From contig OZ024824.1 of NCBI GenBank assembly GCA_964016985.1, positions 122,694,839 to 122,758,838 of the forward strand: a stretch of DNA of 64,000 bases. Reading direction: 5' to 3'. The translations under genes and the position numbers were made by a program. The stretch is from Anodontia alba. Lineage: Eukaryota; Mollusca; Bivalvia; Lucinida; Lucinidae. This document shows, piece after piece, positions 1 to 13,600 of this stretch (position 1 is its first letter; the number at the start of each line of letters is the position of its first letter). The notes beneath the pieces are model-generated. The model saw only the letters and a program-made list of their open reading frames with translations, was not told where the DNA came from and made no database searches.

Positions 1-892
1 ACTATGACTGTCATACAGTTTGCTGCGATCAACCTTATTCTTATCTCTCTTATTCTCTGTCAAACTCTTTAGTTATGATGTTGACAGTTTATTCTTTATT
101 TTTTGTCAGGACATCAAACGCTTTTATATGTCTATGACAAAACTAATTATCAATGGTTTAGGTTGTTTTTTCTTCCCAGCAGTTATATGCAAACTCTGTA
201 TTATTTTATTGCTTGACTAAAAATTCGTTATACAATTAGTCTAGCAATAGTTTTAACCATTATGTTTGTCTATACTTTTTTTTTCTTCTGATGGATAACT
301 TAGTTATAGTTAAGTTAACTCCATCTACTTTTATTATCTCCCCTTCTTTAATTTGATCAAGGGAAATAATTACACATTATGGTTATTTTAAGTCTGTGTC
401 TGTTCATCGGAAACTGTCCTGTCGCTCCAATTAACAGAATTTAATTAGTTTATAATTCTAATAGCTTAGACTATTACAATTACATAGCTTCACATATCTA
501 GAATTTTATCCAAAATATCTACATATGTCAGTTATCTATAGGAAACTCCACCGAGTAGACTTTTTCTCATTTATTCAAGATCCTACATAGACTACTTACA
601 GTGTATGGTCTTGGCTTTTTGTTTTACAAATTTTGTTTTCAAAATTTTCTATATTCCTAGCTTACTTTGCGATGGAATATTTATGTTATGTCTCAATGAC
701 TCCCTTTTCTTTTTGAAGCCAATTGTTGTTTCCCAAAAAGAAAAAAAGAGGGGGGGGGGCCAATGTTAGGTCTCTGAGACTTAAGAACTGGCTTCCTCTA
801 GAGTCTACTAATATATATAAGGTTGTTAGATCATAACACCTTAAAGCTATTTTGTGAATCTAGACCATTCTTTCTATTAAATATAGAATTAG
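1..892. other. Left-edge intron sequence, no gene seen
   Basis: AT-rich sequence with short homopolymer runs and a G run near 751. The open frame at 20-220 has no recognisable product and low-complexity composition. I see no SHPRH exon here. Confidence 0.5.
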
Positions 893-1372
893 AATGTATC
901 TGATTCCTTTGAGTTTCCTGAGTCTTAACCAGAAGTGGTGAGATATTATTGGTGTTAGAATTAGGAGAGCACCTCCCTCCTATTCTGCAAATTCTAGCAC
1001 ATTATCTATAGGTTAATGTATTATGAAGTTAAAATGAAGTTTTTTTAAAAGTAAAACATATTTTAACGAGTAATACTTAACCTATAGATAATCAATTATC
1101 TCCCTCCGCCCACCATCGCTTATCTCTCCTAATTGTGTCTATTGTTTTACACATAAAAGAAACTGACACGTGGTCAATTGAGCGGGAAGAGTTACGTCAC
1201 ACAGGTAACTGCCTAAGGGACCTTCTGGTTTAAGACTTTAATTAACGACTGAAAGGTCGTTTTTTTCTGTGGAAGGTGTGAAAACAGAATAGAATAGCAC
1301 ATTATCTATAGGTTAAGTATTACTCGTTAAAATATGTTTTACTTTTAAAAAAACTTCATTTTAATGATTTAA
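892..1372 (+). mobile_element. Isolated 3' end of the DIRS-like element
   Basis: It matches 17081-17526, the tail of the DIRS-like element, including ctaggagagc-type sequence, the tataggttaa motif and the inner segment with ctgtggaaggt. It ends in a near-perfect inverted repeat of about 65 bp (about 1030-1092 against 1299-1363). No RT, RNase H or recombinase sequence precedes it. Confidence 0.7.
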
Positions 1373-1562
1373 ACTTTATTCTCTTTGTCTTTAATTACAG
1401 TTTATGCCTGTTTTATCAGATTTGTGAAATTTTAAAAAACGTATGCCTTTCCTACAATAGGTTGTAAAATGAACTTGTTCAAATTTTAAGACAAGCATAG
1501 TAAAGAGTTTATGTGTGCAAATAATTTGGGTAAATGCAGAAAATTTTGTTATTCCTTTTTAG

Positions 1563-1607
1563 ATATGCCTGGATGAGGCTCAGATGGTGGAATGTACCAC
1601 AACAAAG
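1563..1607 (+). CDS. SHPRH: SHPRH exon a: DEAQ box
   Basis: 45 nt, phase 0 to 0, with acceptor tttttag and donor gtactg. It encodes ICLDEAQMVECTTTK. DEAQ is the Walker B / motif II of the SNF2 ATPase, and DEAQ rather than DEAH is characteristic of SHPRH. The upstream exon, expected to end in WWR, is not in the window. Confidence 0.93.
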
Positions 1608-4600
1608 GTACTGTGTTTTCATGAATCCAGTTAAGATCATTCTTTGACCAAAACATTTTTTTATTCTTCTTATTTCTCATTAAAATATTTAAGCTATGCC
1701 ATGAGAAAAGTTATCTCTGGCATATGTGAACAGTCAAGATCCAGGGCCCAATTGTTCAAAGCTAACGACATCGTTAGTTAACGACTCGTTAAAATTTACA
1801 TCTAGTGATACGCAAATATGCTGAAATTTTTTGCTGAAAAAATGTGAGTAGCTTTTGCAGTGCAAAAGCTACTCACATTTTTTCAGCAGAAAATATCAGA
1901 ATATTGTATATTGAATCCGCTAAAACAGTTAACGAAATGACCCTTAATGAGCTCGTTAAGCTAACGACGCTTTGAACAACTGGGCCCTGATTAGCAAGTT
2001 AAAATGCATAATGTTGTACATCAGTATGTTCAACAGTACAGATACCAATAATTCTGTTTGAGAACAGTGAAGGCTCTGATCGGACTACACAGATACCCAG
2101 TCTGATCAGGGCCTTTGCTGCATGCATATACCCTGAAGGCTTATTTTCTGATGAGGCAACTTGTATATTGTGACATGCATTAGAATAACCTTCATAAGGT
2201 GATTTTGTTGAACACCTGTAAACAACCATGTTATATCCAAACAAAAATGTATAGATTATATTGAAAAATGACCATTTATGGTCATTTTTCAATATAATCT
2301 ATACATTTTTTTAAAATCCATCTTTGAACCATGTTACATCCAAAACTGTGTTATAACAAACTGTGTTATAAAGAGGTTGTATTGTACTGTATTTTATGTT
2401 GGGATTAGTTTCAAAGGATCATTTATATTTATTCTAAATATTTGGACAGACAGGCCTGAGCAACAGGGGTCATCCTAGAGCTTTCAGAGAGGGAGAAGTT
2501 TTGCGACAATTTTAGGATTTCAGGGAGAAGTTTTGGTCCAAATTTTGGATTTCCCTATATATTCTATACATTTTCACTTCTCCCTCAGCTCAAGACAGGG
2601 AGGGAGACTTTTTTTTCCCAAATCGCCCTCTAGGATGACCCCTGGAGCAAATAGTGTGGACCCAGATCAGAAGCTGCAGAATGTGGCATCTGATCAGGGT
2701 CTACACTGTTTCCCACATGCAGATCAACAGGTAGTTAAAAGGATTTGGAAAAGAGTTAGGGTGTCCAGATACTTAGGGTAAAGATGGTAAATGAAAAGGA
2801 AGATTGGGGACATTTCTGTGGTTTCCTGTGGCAGTTTATATTGGTAGATGATGCATATAATTTCAGTAAATTTCATAAGAAGCATATCGAGGGCTGAGCG
2901 CAAGACTAGCGTAAGTCAGATGGTTGTTTTTCCCCAAACCTAATCTCCTCACCATGAAGGCGTTATGAAGATTACAACATTTCTTTCTGTAAACAATGAA
3001 AATTTAGGTGCCATTGCTCGTATGAGCAATGGCACCTAAATTTGCATTGTTTACAAAGGGGTCCAAGTTGCCCCTAAACAAGGGTTTCAAAAATATGTTT
3101 GAGTTACTATAGTCTTGCGCTCAACCCTCGATATGGCAGTGTGATTAGTTTTGAAAGATTTTGTTTTGAGAAAGTCACAGCAATATATGTATGTTTTAGA
3201 CAGCTGAGATGGCTCTGAGGTTAAGTGGTGTAAACAGATGGTGTGTTACTGGTACCCCTATACAGAAGGGAGTAGAAGGTATGTTTTCTATGTATAGCTA
3301 GTCAGGGTTCAAGTGATTCATAACATGAATTTAATAGGTGCTACAAAAATGCCAAAAAGTTTGATCTGTCCTATACTGTCTGCCTCAGGCATTTCTTATA
3401 TAGTTATATAGTATTTTTTATTGTATAATTATACTGTACAGAGCTCTTACTAAGGTATATACTTGCCATTATTCCAAAGTGAACAAAACTGTTAATGGCA
3501 GGTTAAACTACTAAAATTTCAAAACATTCAGTTATTATTCAGCTTTGGACATGCCAGGTGTGGATGTTAAGGGCCTGCTGTCCTTGCAGCAGGTATTGGT
3601 AAGGGAAGGGGGCATGTCAGTATTTCTCCTGTTTCTGCACTGTCATTCACTTTTGCACCCTCCTCTGTATCTCTCTTTACTTTCCTGTACTAGCTCATAC
3701 CTCCAGATAAGGCACTTTTTATGTTCCCCGAAGGGAGAGCATATAGTCGCAGCTTTGTCCGTCCGTCTATCCCACCATCCATCCATCACACTTATGACCG
3801 GAGCATATCTCTAAACGTATTGAAGGTAATTTAAAGAAACTTGATACACTGATAGAGGGCCATGAGAGGAAATGCAGAATGCAAGAACAATAACCCTGTC
3901 ACCATTATTTACAAAGTTACTTCCCTTCTTAACTGTTGCAGTAAAAAGCTTGTTCGGAACATATCCTTGAAAGTATAGAAGGGAATTAAATGAAACTTGA
4001 TACATTGTTAGATGGCCATCAGAGGAAGTGCAGTGTGCAAGAATGGTAACTCTTTTACAAGTAATTACAAAGTTATTTCCCTTTTTAATTTTTGCAATAC
4101 ATGTAGCTTGTCCAGAGCATTTTTCTTAAATTGTTGAAGATAAATAAATGAAACTTGATACAGTGATAGAGGGCTATAAAGGGAATTGGAGAATGCAAGA
4201 ATCATAACCCTGTCACTAGTATTTATGGAGTTACTTCCCTTCTTAATTTTTGCAATAAAAAGCTTGTCTGGAGCGTATCTCTGAAAGTATAGAAGGGAAT
4301 TAAATGAAACTTGATACATTGATAGACAGCCATCAGAGGAAGTGCAAAGTGCAAGAGCCCTAACTCTATCACAAGTAATTACAGAGGTATTCCCCATTCT
4401 AATTTTTGCAGTAGTAAGCTTGTCCGGAGCATATCTCTAAATTAACATAAATAAATGAAACTTGAATACTGATAGAGGGCCATGAAGGGAATTGCAGAAT
4501 GCAAGAACCGTAACCCTGTCACCAGTATTGATGGAGTTCCTTCTGTCCATCTGGAGTTATTTCCCTTACTTATACTCTGAATGCACGCCTTATTTATTTC

Positions 4601-7600
4601 ATGATTTTTCCATTCTTTGTTGAAAATCATTTACTAGGGAACACAAATCTGAGTTTCTTAGTCATGTGGTTTAAGAGTTAAAGGCCTTGCAGGCAAAGGG
4701 CCTTATATTTCTCATTATTTTTGTTTGTTTGTGTTGAGGTTTTACGGCCCAGTCAACCCAGTGGGGTCATGTCGAACGTGGTCAGTTTACCTAACCACAT
4801 GTGTACTGGGCAGGCTTAGTTCTCTAAGCGGTTAACCAGTATTGTGCACATTCTTCCACCAGAAACTGACAACAGCCCTTCTTGAATCAGCGGAAGGGAG
4901 AGAATGACCATAGAAAATATTTCATGATCAATCTCTACGAAAGAATGTTGCCGACCTCGGCAGGGGTTGAACCTGCGACCTCCTGGTCTCCAGTCGGAAG
5001 GCTCATCCAACTGAACCACCAAGGCCAGCTCATTATGTTCGGATTCTTAGTTGAAAATCACTTACTAGAGAACACAAAATTGTGTTTCTTAGTCTCCTGG
5101 TTTAACAGTTATAGGCCCTGCAGGCTAAGGGCCTTATATTTCTCATTATCTTTGGAGTCATTGTTGAAAATCACTTACCAGAAAACACAAAACTGAGTTT
5201 CTTAGTCTTGTGGTTTAAGAGTTACAGGCATTGCAGGCTAAGGGCCTTATATTTCTCATTATTTTTGGATTCTTTGTTGAAAATCACTTACTAGAAAACA
5301 CAAAATTGAGTTTCTTAGTCTCATGGTTATAGAATTACAGGCTTTGCAGGCAAAAGGCCTTATATTTCTCATTATTTTTGGATTCTTTGTTGAAATTGGT
5401 TTCTTAGTCTCATGGTTTAAGAGTAACAGGCCTTGCAGGTAAAGGGCCTTATATTTCTCATTATTTTTGGATTCTTTAATAAATAGAAATATATCCAAAT
5501 ACACAGATGCCCCCGCATTGACATAGGCAAATTTGGCAAGGTTTTCACAGTTTTATGGAGGTACCCAAAGCTGGGACATCTGTGTACTGTGGACACATTT
5601 CTATTTTTTTTTTTTTTTCTTTTTTTGTACATTTTACAGGTTTTCAAATGGATCCCTAATCATTTTTCATTGGACCTTGTGGTGATGAGGCTACTAGCAC
5701 CTACAGTGCTTTGATTGCAATAATAAGCTTGTCCCTAGTTTATCTCTTGAAGTATTTTACTCTTTCACTACTGCACATCTTCGAGTAGCATCCTTCGGTT
5801 TCACCAGTTCTCTTGTTTCAGTTGAAAACTATTGATATTTTTCTTATTTTTGCATAAAAAGATATGTTATGGGTGCTCATTAGAAGCGCCTCATTGAGGC
5901 GCTTCTGATGAGTACCCACAACATATATTTTCATGCAGAAATAAGAAAAAGAAGTTCTGGATACCCAATCTTATCTGGGGCTATGCAGTAGTTCTTCTTT
6001 CCTATTTCTTTCTCTCTCTGGGAGATAACACAAAATGACCCACAAGGGTTGAGGTATCATTTAAAAGAAAGCCATGCAAGGATATGTGAATTGTCTGGCT
6101 CATCCTGTGCATCCATTTAGTAAATTCAGGGCTATTAACATGATAGTTGACTCTCGTTACCTCAAACTCCAAGGGACTCTCTTAAAACTTTGAGACGTCC
6201 ATACCTTGACATATCAGATTTGCAGAATTGAGGAAAAAATATATCGAACAACCACATTTCACAAACGAATATGTAAATTGACTCCTGAAGTTAGAGATAT
6301 ATTGAAAATATTGTGGAAAAGAGGAGAAAAAGCTCCTTAGGAGCAATTTCTCCTCTTTTCCACAATATTTTGTTACCTGTTGTTAGACTTCTATGTTAAA
6401 GAGGGACCAGATTTTCACTTAGAGGTAAGAGGTTATTTGCGATAAGCGAAGTCGAGATAACGAGAGTCGTCTGTATATAGCTTGGACAAGTGCCAGAGAT
6501 TTTATGTGTAGAACCAGAAGACTTTGATCACATTGTCCAGTCATGCAGGATGTACTGAGATGCCACATTAGTCATATGCTAAAAGATTACCGTATTTACC
6601 ATATATATTCAGACAGACAGGCCTGAGCAAACAGTATAGACCCAGATGAGACGCCGCAGAACGCGGCGTCTCATCTGGGTCTTCACTGTTTGCCACTCAT
6701 CCAGCAATTTTTAGACACAACATCGGGTAGTGTCCTGGTTCAGTAGTGCCCAGTAATTGTACTGGTTCAAATTTTAGAACATATATGGTAAGGGGTTGAA
6801 GTGTCCGAATACTTACGGTAAATACGGTACTCTTTGTACCTATAGGACATATGGTGTTTTGCTTGAAAATCATCAGCTTTACCACATCCGCTCAAAATAT
6901 TTGGACACCTTTAATTAACCATACTTGTCTTAACCCTGGTCCTGCTGAACCCGAATATACCCTGCCCTTGCAAACAGTGTAGATCCAGATCAGTTGGCTT
7001 CAAAGAAACCAACTGATCTGGATCTGCAGTGTTTGCCATTCAGTTTGTGAATTTATGTCAACAATCTGGATCAAGTAATCAGATTGGCTGAAAATTTGAA
7101 GTGGGCATGGCATCAGAATATATTCAGCATGATAAGAGTTAAATTTGAACATGTCAATTTCTCTTCCTGTTCCTAAGAACTGCTGAATGAGTTGCAAACC
7201 ATGTAGACCCTGATCAGAGGCTGCATTTTTCAACATATGATCTGGGTCTGCACTGTTTACTTAAGTCTATGTTTCCAAATATGTAGGGCTAATACAGAAA
7301 ATAACAAGCTATGTTCTTTCTGTCTTTTAGACTTGTATGGTTTACTGTTGTTTCTTGGAATTGACCCCTTTTGGGTACAGCAGTGGTGGAATAAGTTGAT
7401 CTATGTTCCTTTCTGTTATGGTATCAAGCAACCAATGCATGACCTTTTGACCTCTGTCCTGTGGAGAACTATGAAGAAGGATGTCTTAGATCAGGTACTT
7501 CAAATATAACTACAATATTAACTGCAATATACAGTCGAACCTCGATGGCTCGAACACCGATGGCTCGTTTACCATGGCTAATTCAAACTCATTTTTTGAG

Positions 7601-10600
7601 TCCCAACGAAATTCTTCCGATAGCTCAAGAAAACAAATATTTAGGGAAATTTTCTTATTTTATCGTGAAATTGTATGTTGTGTGTACTCATTAGAATTGC
7701 CTCATTGAGGCGATTCTAATGAGTACTCTCAACATACAATTATTGTGTAGACAATCGAAAAAAAAACAACCCTAAATTATCGCCATTTGCTTCCTGACTT
7801 GGCACCATAATTAACCCTCAGTGGCTCGAACCACCCATGTCTAGAACGAATTTCCATGGTCCCAAAGATGTTTGAGCCATTGAGGTTCGACTGTATGGAG
7901 AAAAATCAGATTATGCCAAGTAGTTTTGCATTTACTGACAATCTTACAAGCCTCATTTTCTATTGAAAAGCCAGGTACATAGGTTGTGAAAAGTCACTAG
8001 TTCCACTGGGAGCTGTGAAGGGTAAGGGCTTGCTGTACTAGCAGTAGATCTGAGAAGAAGGGTCTCTCTGCTATCTTGTCTGTCCATTTTCTTCTTTTCT
8101 CTAGAAGATGATGCAAAATGACCCACTAGGATTGTCATGTAATTGAACCGCAATGCTGCATTCATTAACTGTTTATCATGGCCCAGTTGTTCAAAGCTAA
8201 CGACGTCGTTAGTTAACAATTCGTTCAAATTTACATCGAGTGATATGCAAATATGCTGAAATTTTTTGCTGAAAAAATGTGAATAGCTTTTGCAAAAGCT
8301 ACTCTCATTTTTTCAGCAAAAAATTTCAGAATATTGTATATTGAATCCGCTAAAACAGTTAACGAAATGACCCTTAACGAGCTCGTTAAGCTAACGACAC
8401 TTTGAACAACTGGGCCCTGACTTTCATAGAATAATACTTGACAGTTTAGTTTTACTCTTTCAGATCAATATTCCAAAACAAACAGAACATATAAACTGGT
8501 TGACATTTTCTCCAGTGGAAGACCACTTCTACAGAAGGCAATACAAAGAATGTAGTAGACTGGCTATGGAGGTGAGAACATGGACAAGAGTCCTTATAGG
8601 CCAACTGCAGATCCACCCGTGTTGCCCTTTGAGGGCTAACACTGCTGTATAAATTCTATTGGGTTACAGATAGTTTATATGAAATGCACATTTCTAATCA
8701 GACTTGGCATTCCTCATTTGATCTTATTACAGCACATGTCCCTATAAGCACACAGTCAAGCAATTTCTTAATCTTATGATTACAGCCCATGTGCTTTTAT
8801 CTACTTCTTTCTAAAATCATATGTTGTTGGTACTCATTTGAATTGCCTCAACAAGTTGAGGCAATTATAACGAGTACCAACATCATATGATTTTAGAAAT
8901 TTTTCTCTCATGATATATTCAGCTGTTTCCTGTTCTTTTTTCTTAAATACACCACAACCTCTTTATTACACAGTTCATTATAACACGGTTTTGGATATAA
9001 CATGGTTTAAAGATGTATCCCAAAAATGTATAGATTATATTGAAAAATGACCATAAATGGTCATTTTTCAATATAATCTATACATTTTTGTTTGGATATA
9101 ACACGGTTGTTTAACTAACACGGTTTATGCTATGGACCCCAACAATAGTGTTATAAAGAGGTTGTGGTGTATGTGTCTTATTAGGTGGTTATTTTATTAA
9201 ATATCTTGTCAGTATTGTTTTTAACTGAATTATCCAAGCTCCTTAGTGGTGACATATTTTTTTGTTTTCATGTAAACACTGATCATTATTCTTTTTATAT
9301 TTTATATCTTCCTGCCAGTGGAATGGTACTGCTTTGTTGGATGTGCATCCAACTGGTGATCAGGAGGTTGCAGGTTGGACCCCCATGGGGTCAGCAACAT
9401 TTTTTCGTAAAGATTGATCACGAAATATTTTCAAAAAGCATCATTCTCTCCCTTCTGCTGATTCAAGAAGGGCAGTTGTCATTTTCTTGGGAAAGAATGT
9501 GCACAATACTGGTTAATCGCATAGAGGACTAAGCTTGATCAGTAAAAGTTTGGTTAGGTAAGCTGACCGCGTTCAACATGACCCCAATGGGTTGACTTGG
9601 CCATAAAACTGCAGCACAAACAAAAAAAATAGTACTGTTTTACTTGCCAGGGCCACACAATTTTTTTTTTCAACTTTAGCATAAGAACACTGAACAGTGT
9701 AAGATAATGATGTAATTCAGTCCAACATCATTTTCGTGACATAACTGCAACAGGTTTCAGTTTATCTGGTTCCTGTCCATTTTGTGAACCAAGAATGTCA
9801 TAATATTCAGTAGCATGGGAAATAGCATAGCTCCAGGTAAGGTCTTTTCTTCAGCAAATGTATTGTTATTTTTCTTATTTCTCCACAAAAACATGTTTTT
9901 AACCCTTGTCCTACTGATAAATTAAGATCCATGCCCACTTCCAATTTTCAGCCAATCAGATTACTTGATCTAGATTATTGATATAAATTCTCATACTTTA
10001 TGGCAAACAGTGCAGATCCAGATCAGTTGGCTTCTTCAGAAGCATAGAGGACTAAGCTTGCCCAGTAAAAGTTTGGTTAGGTAAGTTGACCGTGCTCAAC
10101 TTATGTGGATACCTCCTCTTCTATAGCTATTAAATAGTCTATAAGTACAGTTCTGACATAGTGAAATAACTCTCTGATATCATCACACTGTGAGTTATAG
10201 AAATTAATTACTGAGAAATCTCTACAGTTCACAGCTAAGTATATAATAAATGATATCAAAGTTGGTGTGTGGTTGCATTTTTTACTATTTATAAATTGAT
10301 TTACTTTCAGAGACTGAGCAAATTTACAGAGCGGTCCACCAGGTTGAGTAAACTTGACAGATATACCATCAACCAGGTATAGGGAAATTTTTTCCATTAC
10401 GAAAACACGCCTATTCAAATATATAGAAAATTTTACCTCAAAAAACAAAAAAAAATTCAGATAAAAAAAATCTGATATTTTTCATATTTTTGCTCAAAAC
10501 ATAAATTATGGGTACTCATTAGAACCACCTCGGCGAGGCGGTTCTAACGAGTACCCACAATCTATGTTTTTGAGCAGAAATAAGAAAAATAATGCATACC

Positions 10601-13600
10601 CCTGTAAACCTCAGTTTTACTATATAAAAGTGTGGTTTAAGGGGGTCTAAATTATATAGGCATGTTTTCGTAATGTATTGAATTGCACACTCATATCACA
10701 GTAGCATTAGGTCTGTACATGTAAGGAGTGGAGCAGCTGAGGTCATTATCTTGCTGTACACAACACATTTTATTTTTTCAGAATTTTCCATAACATACAG
10801 TCTCCTGGACCCAACCATAATCATTGATATAGCATAAATACCCTAAATATTCAGACCTTAACTCCTTGCCATGCTTATCATTAACCCATTATAGTTTGGA
10901 GACCCCAAAAAGGTACTTGGAAACAGTGGAGACCCAGATCAGATGCTACTGAATACGAGGTCTGATCAGGGTCTGCATTTTTAGCAAATACAGTAAATAT
11001 CCTATATTGAACACTTTATTCCATACTTTTTTGCCTAGAAGTTTACTTTTTATGCAGTTGTTTCTTAAAATACTTAGTGGAATGGCAAACAGTGAAGACC
11101 CTGATCAGACTGCTCCTTCAGGAGTAGTCTGATCTGGGTCTGCACTGTTTGCATATGGCATTTAATCACAAAATGTGGTGTACAAACTTTAGGACATTTA
11201 TCACAGCTGAGCTGTTTTTCTCTAGGAACATCTAAATCGCATAGCCTGACATCTAAAATTGAAATTGGACTCTTTCAATATATAGTGTGGGAGAGTTTAT
11301 ACAGTCTAAAATGGGTTTAATTTGAACAAGACCATTTAGCTACCTGGAGATATACCTAAACTATTGGTGGCTGAATGGCAAACATATCCTGTACAGATTC
11401 TGATCAGATGCCAAATTCCATGGCATCTGATGCCAAATTCTGTGGCATCTGATCTGGGTCTACATTATTTGCGCATGCCTCTCTGTCTAAATAGTTAAGG
11501 TAAATACAGTAACCCATTTTAAAAACCACTGGTAACTCCCAAACTGAGATGAAATCATATCAAGATCATATTATACAATACATTGTATAATATAATATTT
11601 TTTCCAGTCTGATATACCTTTGGCATAAAGATTTGAGAACTAGTAAAGAAAAAAAGATACTACCTACAATAAATTCCTTATATGTGAAAGAGCTAAGCAT
11701 ATGTTGAAAAAGACCGGCACAGTGGCTCAGTGGTAGAGCGTCCGCTTTGTGACCGGGAGGTTGCGGGTTCGATCCCCGGCCGGGTCATACCAAAGACTTT
11801 AAAAATGGTACTAGCTGCTCTTTCGCTTGGCGCTCAGCATTAAGAAAGTAGAGTTAGAACTGGTCAGCTCAGTGTCAGTATAATGTGACTGGGTGGAATA
11901 TCATGTCAAAGTGTCTGGGGGGTGATATTTCAGTGAGGCAGCACTCTAAAAGTGAGCATTGAGCTCCCTGCCACATCCAGACACCGTCGCGATATGACTG
12001 AAAAAGGTTGAAAGCGACGTTAAGCCCAAATCAAACAAAAATATGTTGAAAAGCTCCAAACTTAAGTCTGTAAGATCTGTTTACTTTTTTAAAAGAGATT
12101 TAGCAAGATTAAGGGAGTCATGCTATAAAAAAAAACTTTTTTCGAACATACATGCATTAACACTTAGCACTCTGGGTAAAATTTTCAGTAGACAACATAT
12201 TAAAGTATCTATTTTTCTTATTTTTCATGATTTTTATATTTCATGCAAATTGTCTCCAGACAATTTGCATAAAATGACAAAACCTGTTTTTTTTGGGAAA
12301 AAAAAAAGAAAAAATATCACCAATTTGTTGTCTGCTGAATTGGTCCAGAGAGTGGTAAAGTTTAGGTACTGTTGAAATAATGTACAGAGAAACAGATAAG
12401 ATACTTTTAAGCATAATGCATGCACAGAAAGTTATGAAACACACTGGAAAATTAATTTTTTGAGTGTAGATTTTACACAAGTTTTCACCACTCCCCAATA
12501 AATTCAAATTTTCTGCTTCAAAAACTTTTAGACATTCTTCATCTGACAGCTACTTGCATGAATGGTTTGCTTGTTTTACTGTAGATCTCTCTTTCTCTCT
12601 CTCTCTGTGAAAGAAAAACATTGTAGCTAAAAATGTTTACCCAGATCAGATACTGCAGAATGGAGTGTCTGATCAGTGTCTGCACAGTTTGTGACCCTTT
12701 CAACAGATTTAACACATCAGCATGCAATAAAATGGATTTCCTCAAATTTTAGGTCACGTAAGGAGTTAATGGGTTTGAACTGTGTATGACTGTATGGTGA
12801 TCATTATGGGTCCTAAGCAGGGAGACTAGTCTAACATCTTAATTTTTACCAGTAGTAGATGACAAATGAAGGTATTTTTCTTTATTTGTCTTGAAAATCG
12901 ATGGACATTTCATGCAAATTGTCTACTTAGGAATTTTGCATGAAATAGACTGACATTTCATGCTAATTGTCTACAATTTTGCATGAAATGTCAAAGCCTA
13001 TTTTCTGAGAAAAATAAGAATATTTAAAAAATGTTGCATGCTGAAATTTTTACCCAGAATGCTAAGCATTCAAGCAAATTTGTCTCTTTCAGTTGCTGTA
13101 TCCATTGTTAAGGCTTCGACAAGCATGTTGTCATCCACAGGCTGTTAGAGGAGAGTTTCTACCCATTCATAAAAGGTACAAGTTCATATTGTGAAGATAA
13201 GGTTGGGAAGTTTGAGGAATTCTTGGTGGAAACTGGTTACATATCTTCAGATAAGAGGGGGCATCTGCATAATATTTTTCTATTTCTTCACAAAAACATA
13301 GGCTGCGGGTACCATTTAGTTGGAATTGCTTCTAATGATTACCCACAACATAAGTATTCATGGAGATATAAGAAAAATATCAGTATGTTTCTGTTACACC
13401 ATAGGCAGCCAAGACGCACCGAGGGTGACTTCCAATTTGATAAAGCTCCGGGTTGGGCGATGCCTTACTGTACCACTACACAGAAGTCTCTAACAAAGTT
13501 AGAATTTTTTTTTTTACATTTTTTTTTTTTTTTTACATGTACTATTTACATAACACATAGTAATACAGACATTAACATAATACAAGCAATACACACACAA

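Noticed and set aside
9185..9532. 115-codon open frame on the plus strand
   Set aside because: Its second half is SINE family 2 sequence and its first half is AT-rich intron.
8572..10310. Missing SHPRH exon as a true gap
   Set aside because: At first exons d and f seemed not to meet, but the 66-nt exon at 10311-10376 fills the gap in phase.
10101..10448. 115-codon open frame on the minus strand
   Set aside because: It is the antisense shadow of SHPRH exon e and flanking intron.
11711..11790. tRNA gene on the plus strand
   Set aside because: The A and B boxes are present but there is no anticodon arm or 3' acceptor complement, and the sequence continues into a SINE body with a target duplication.
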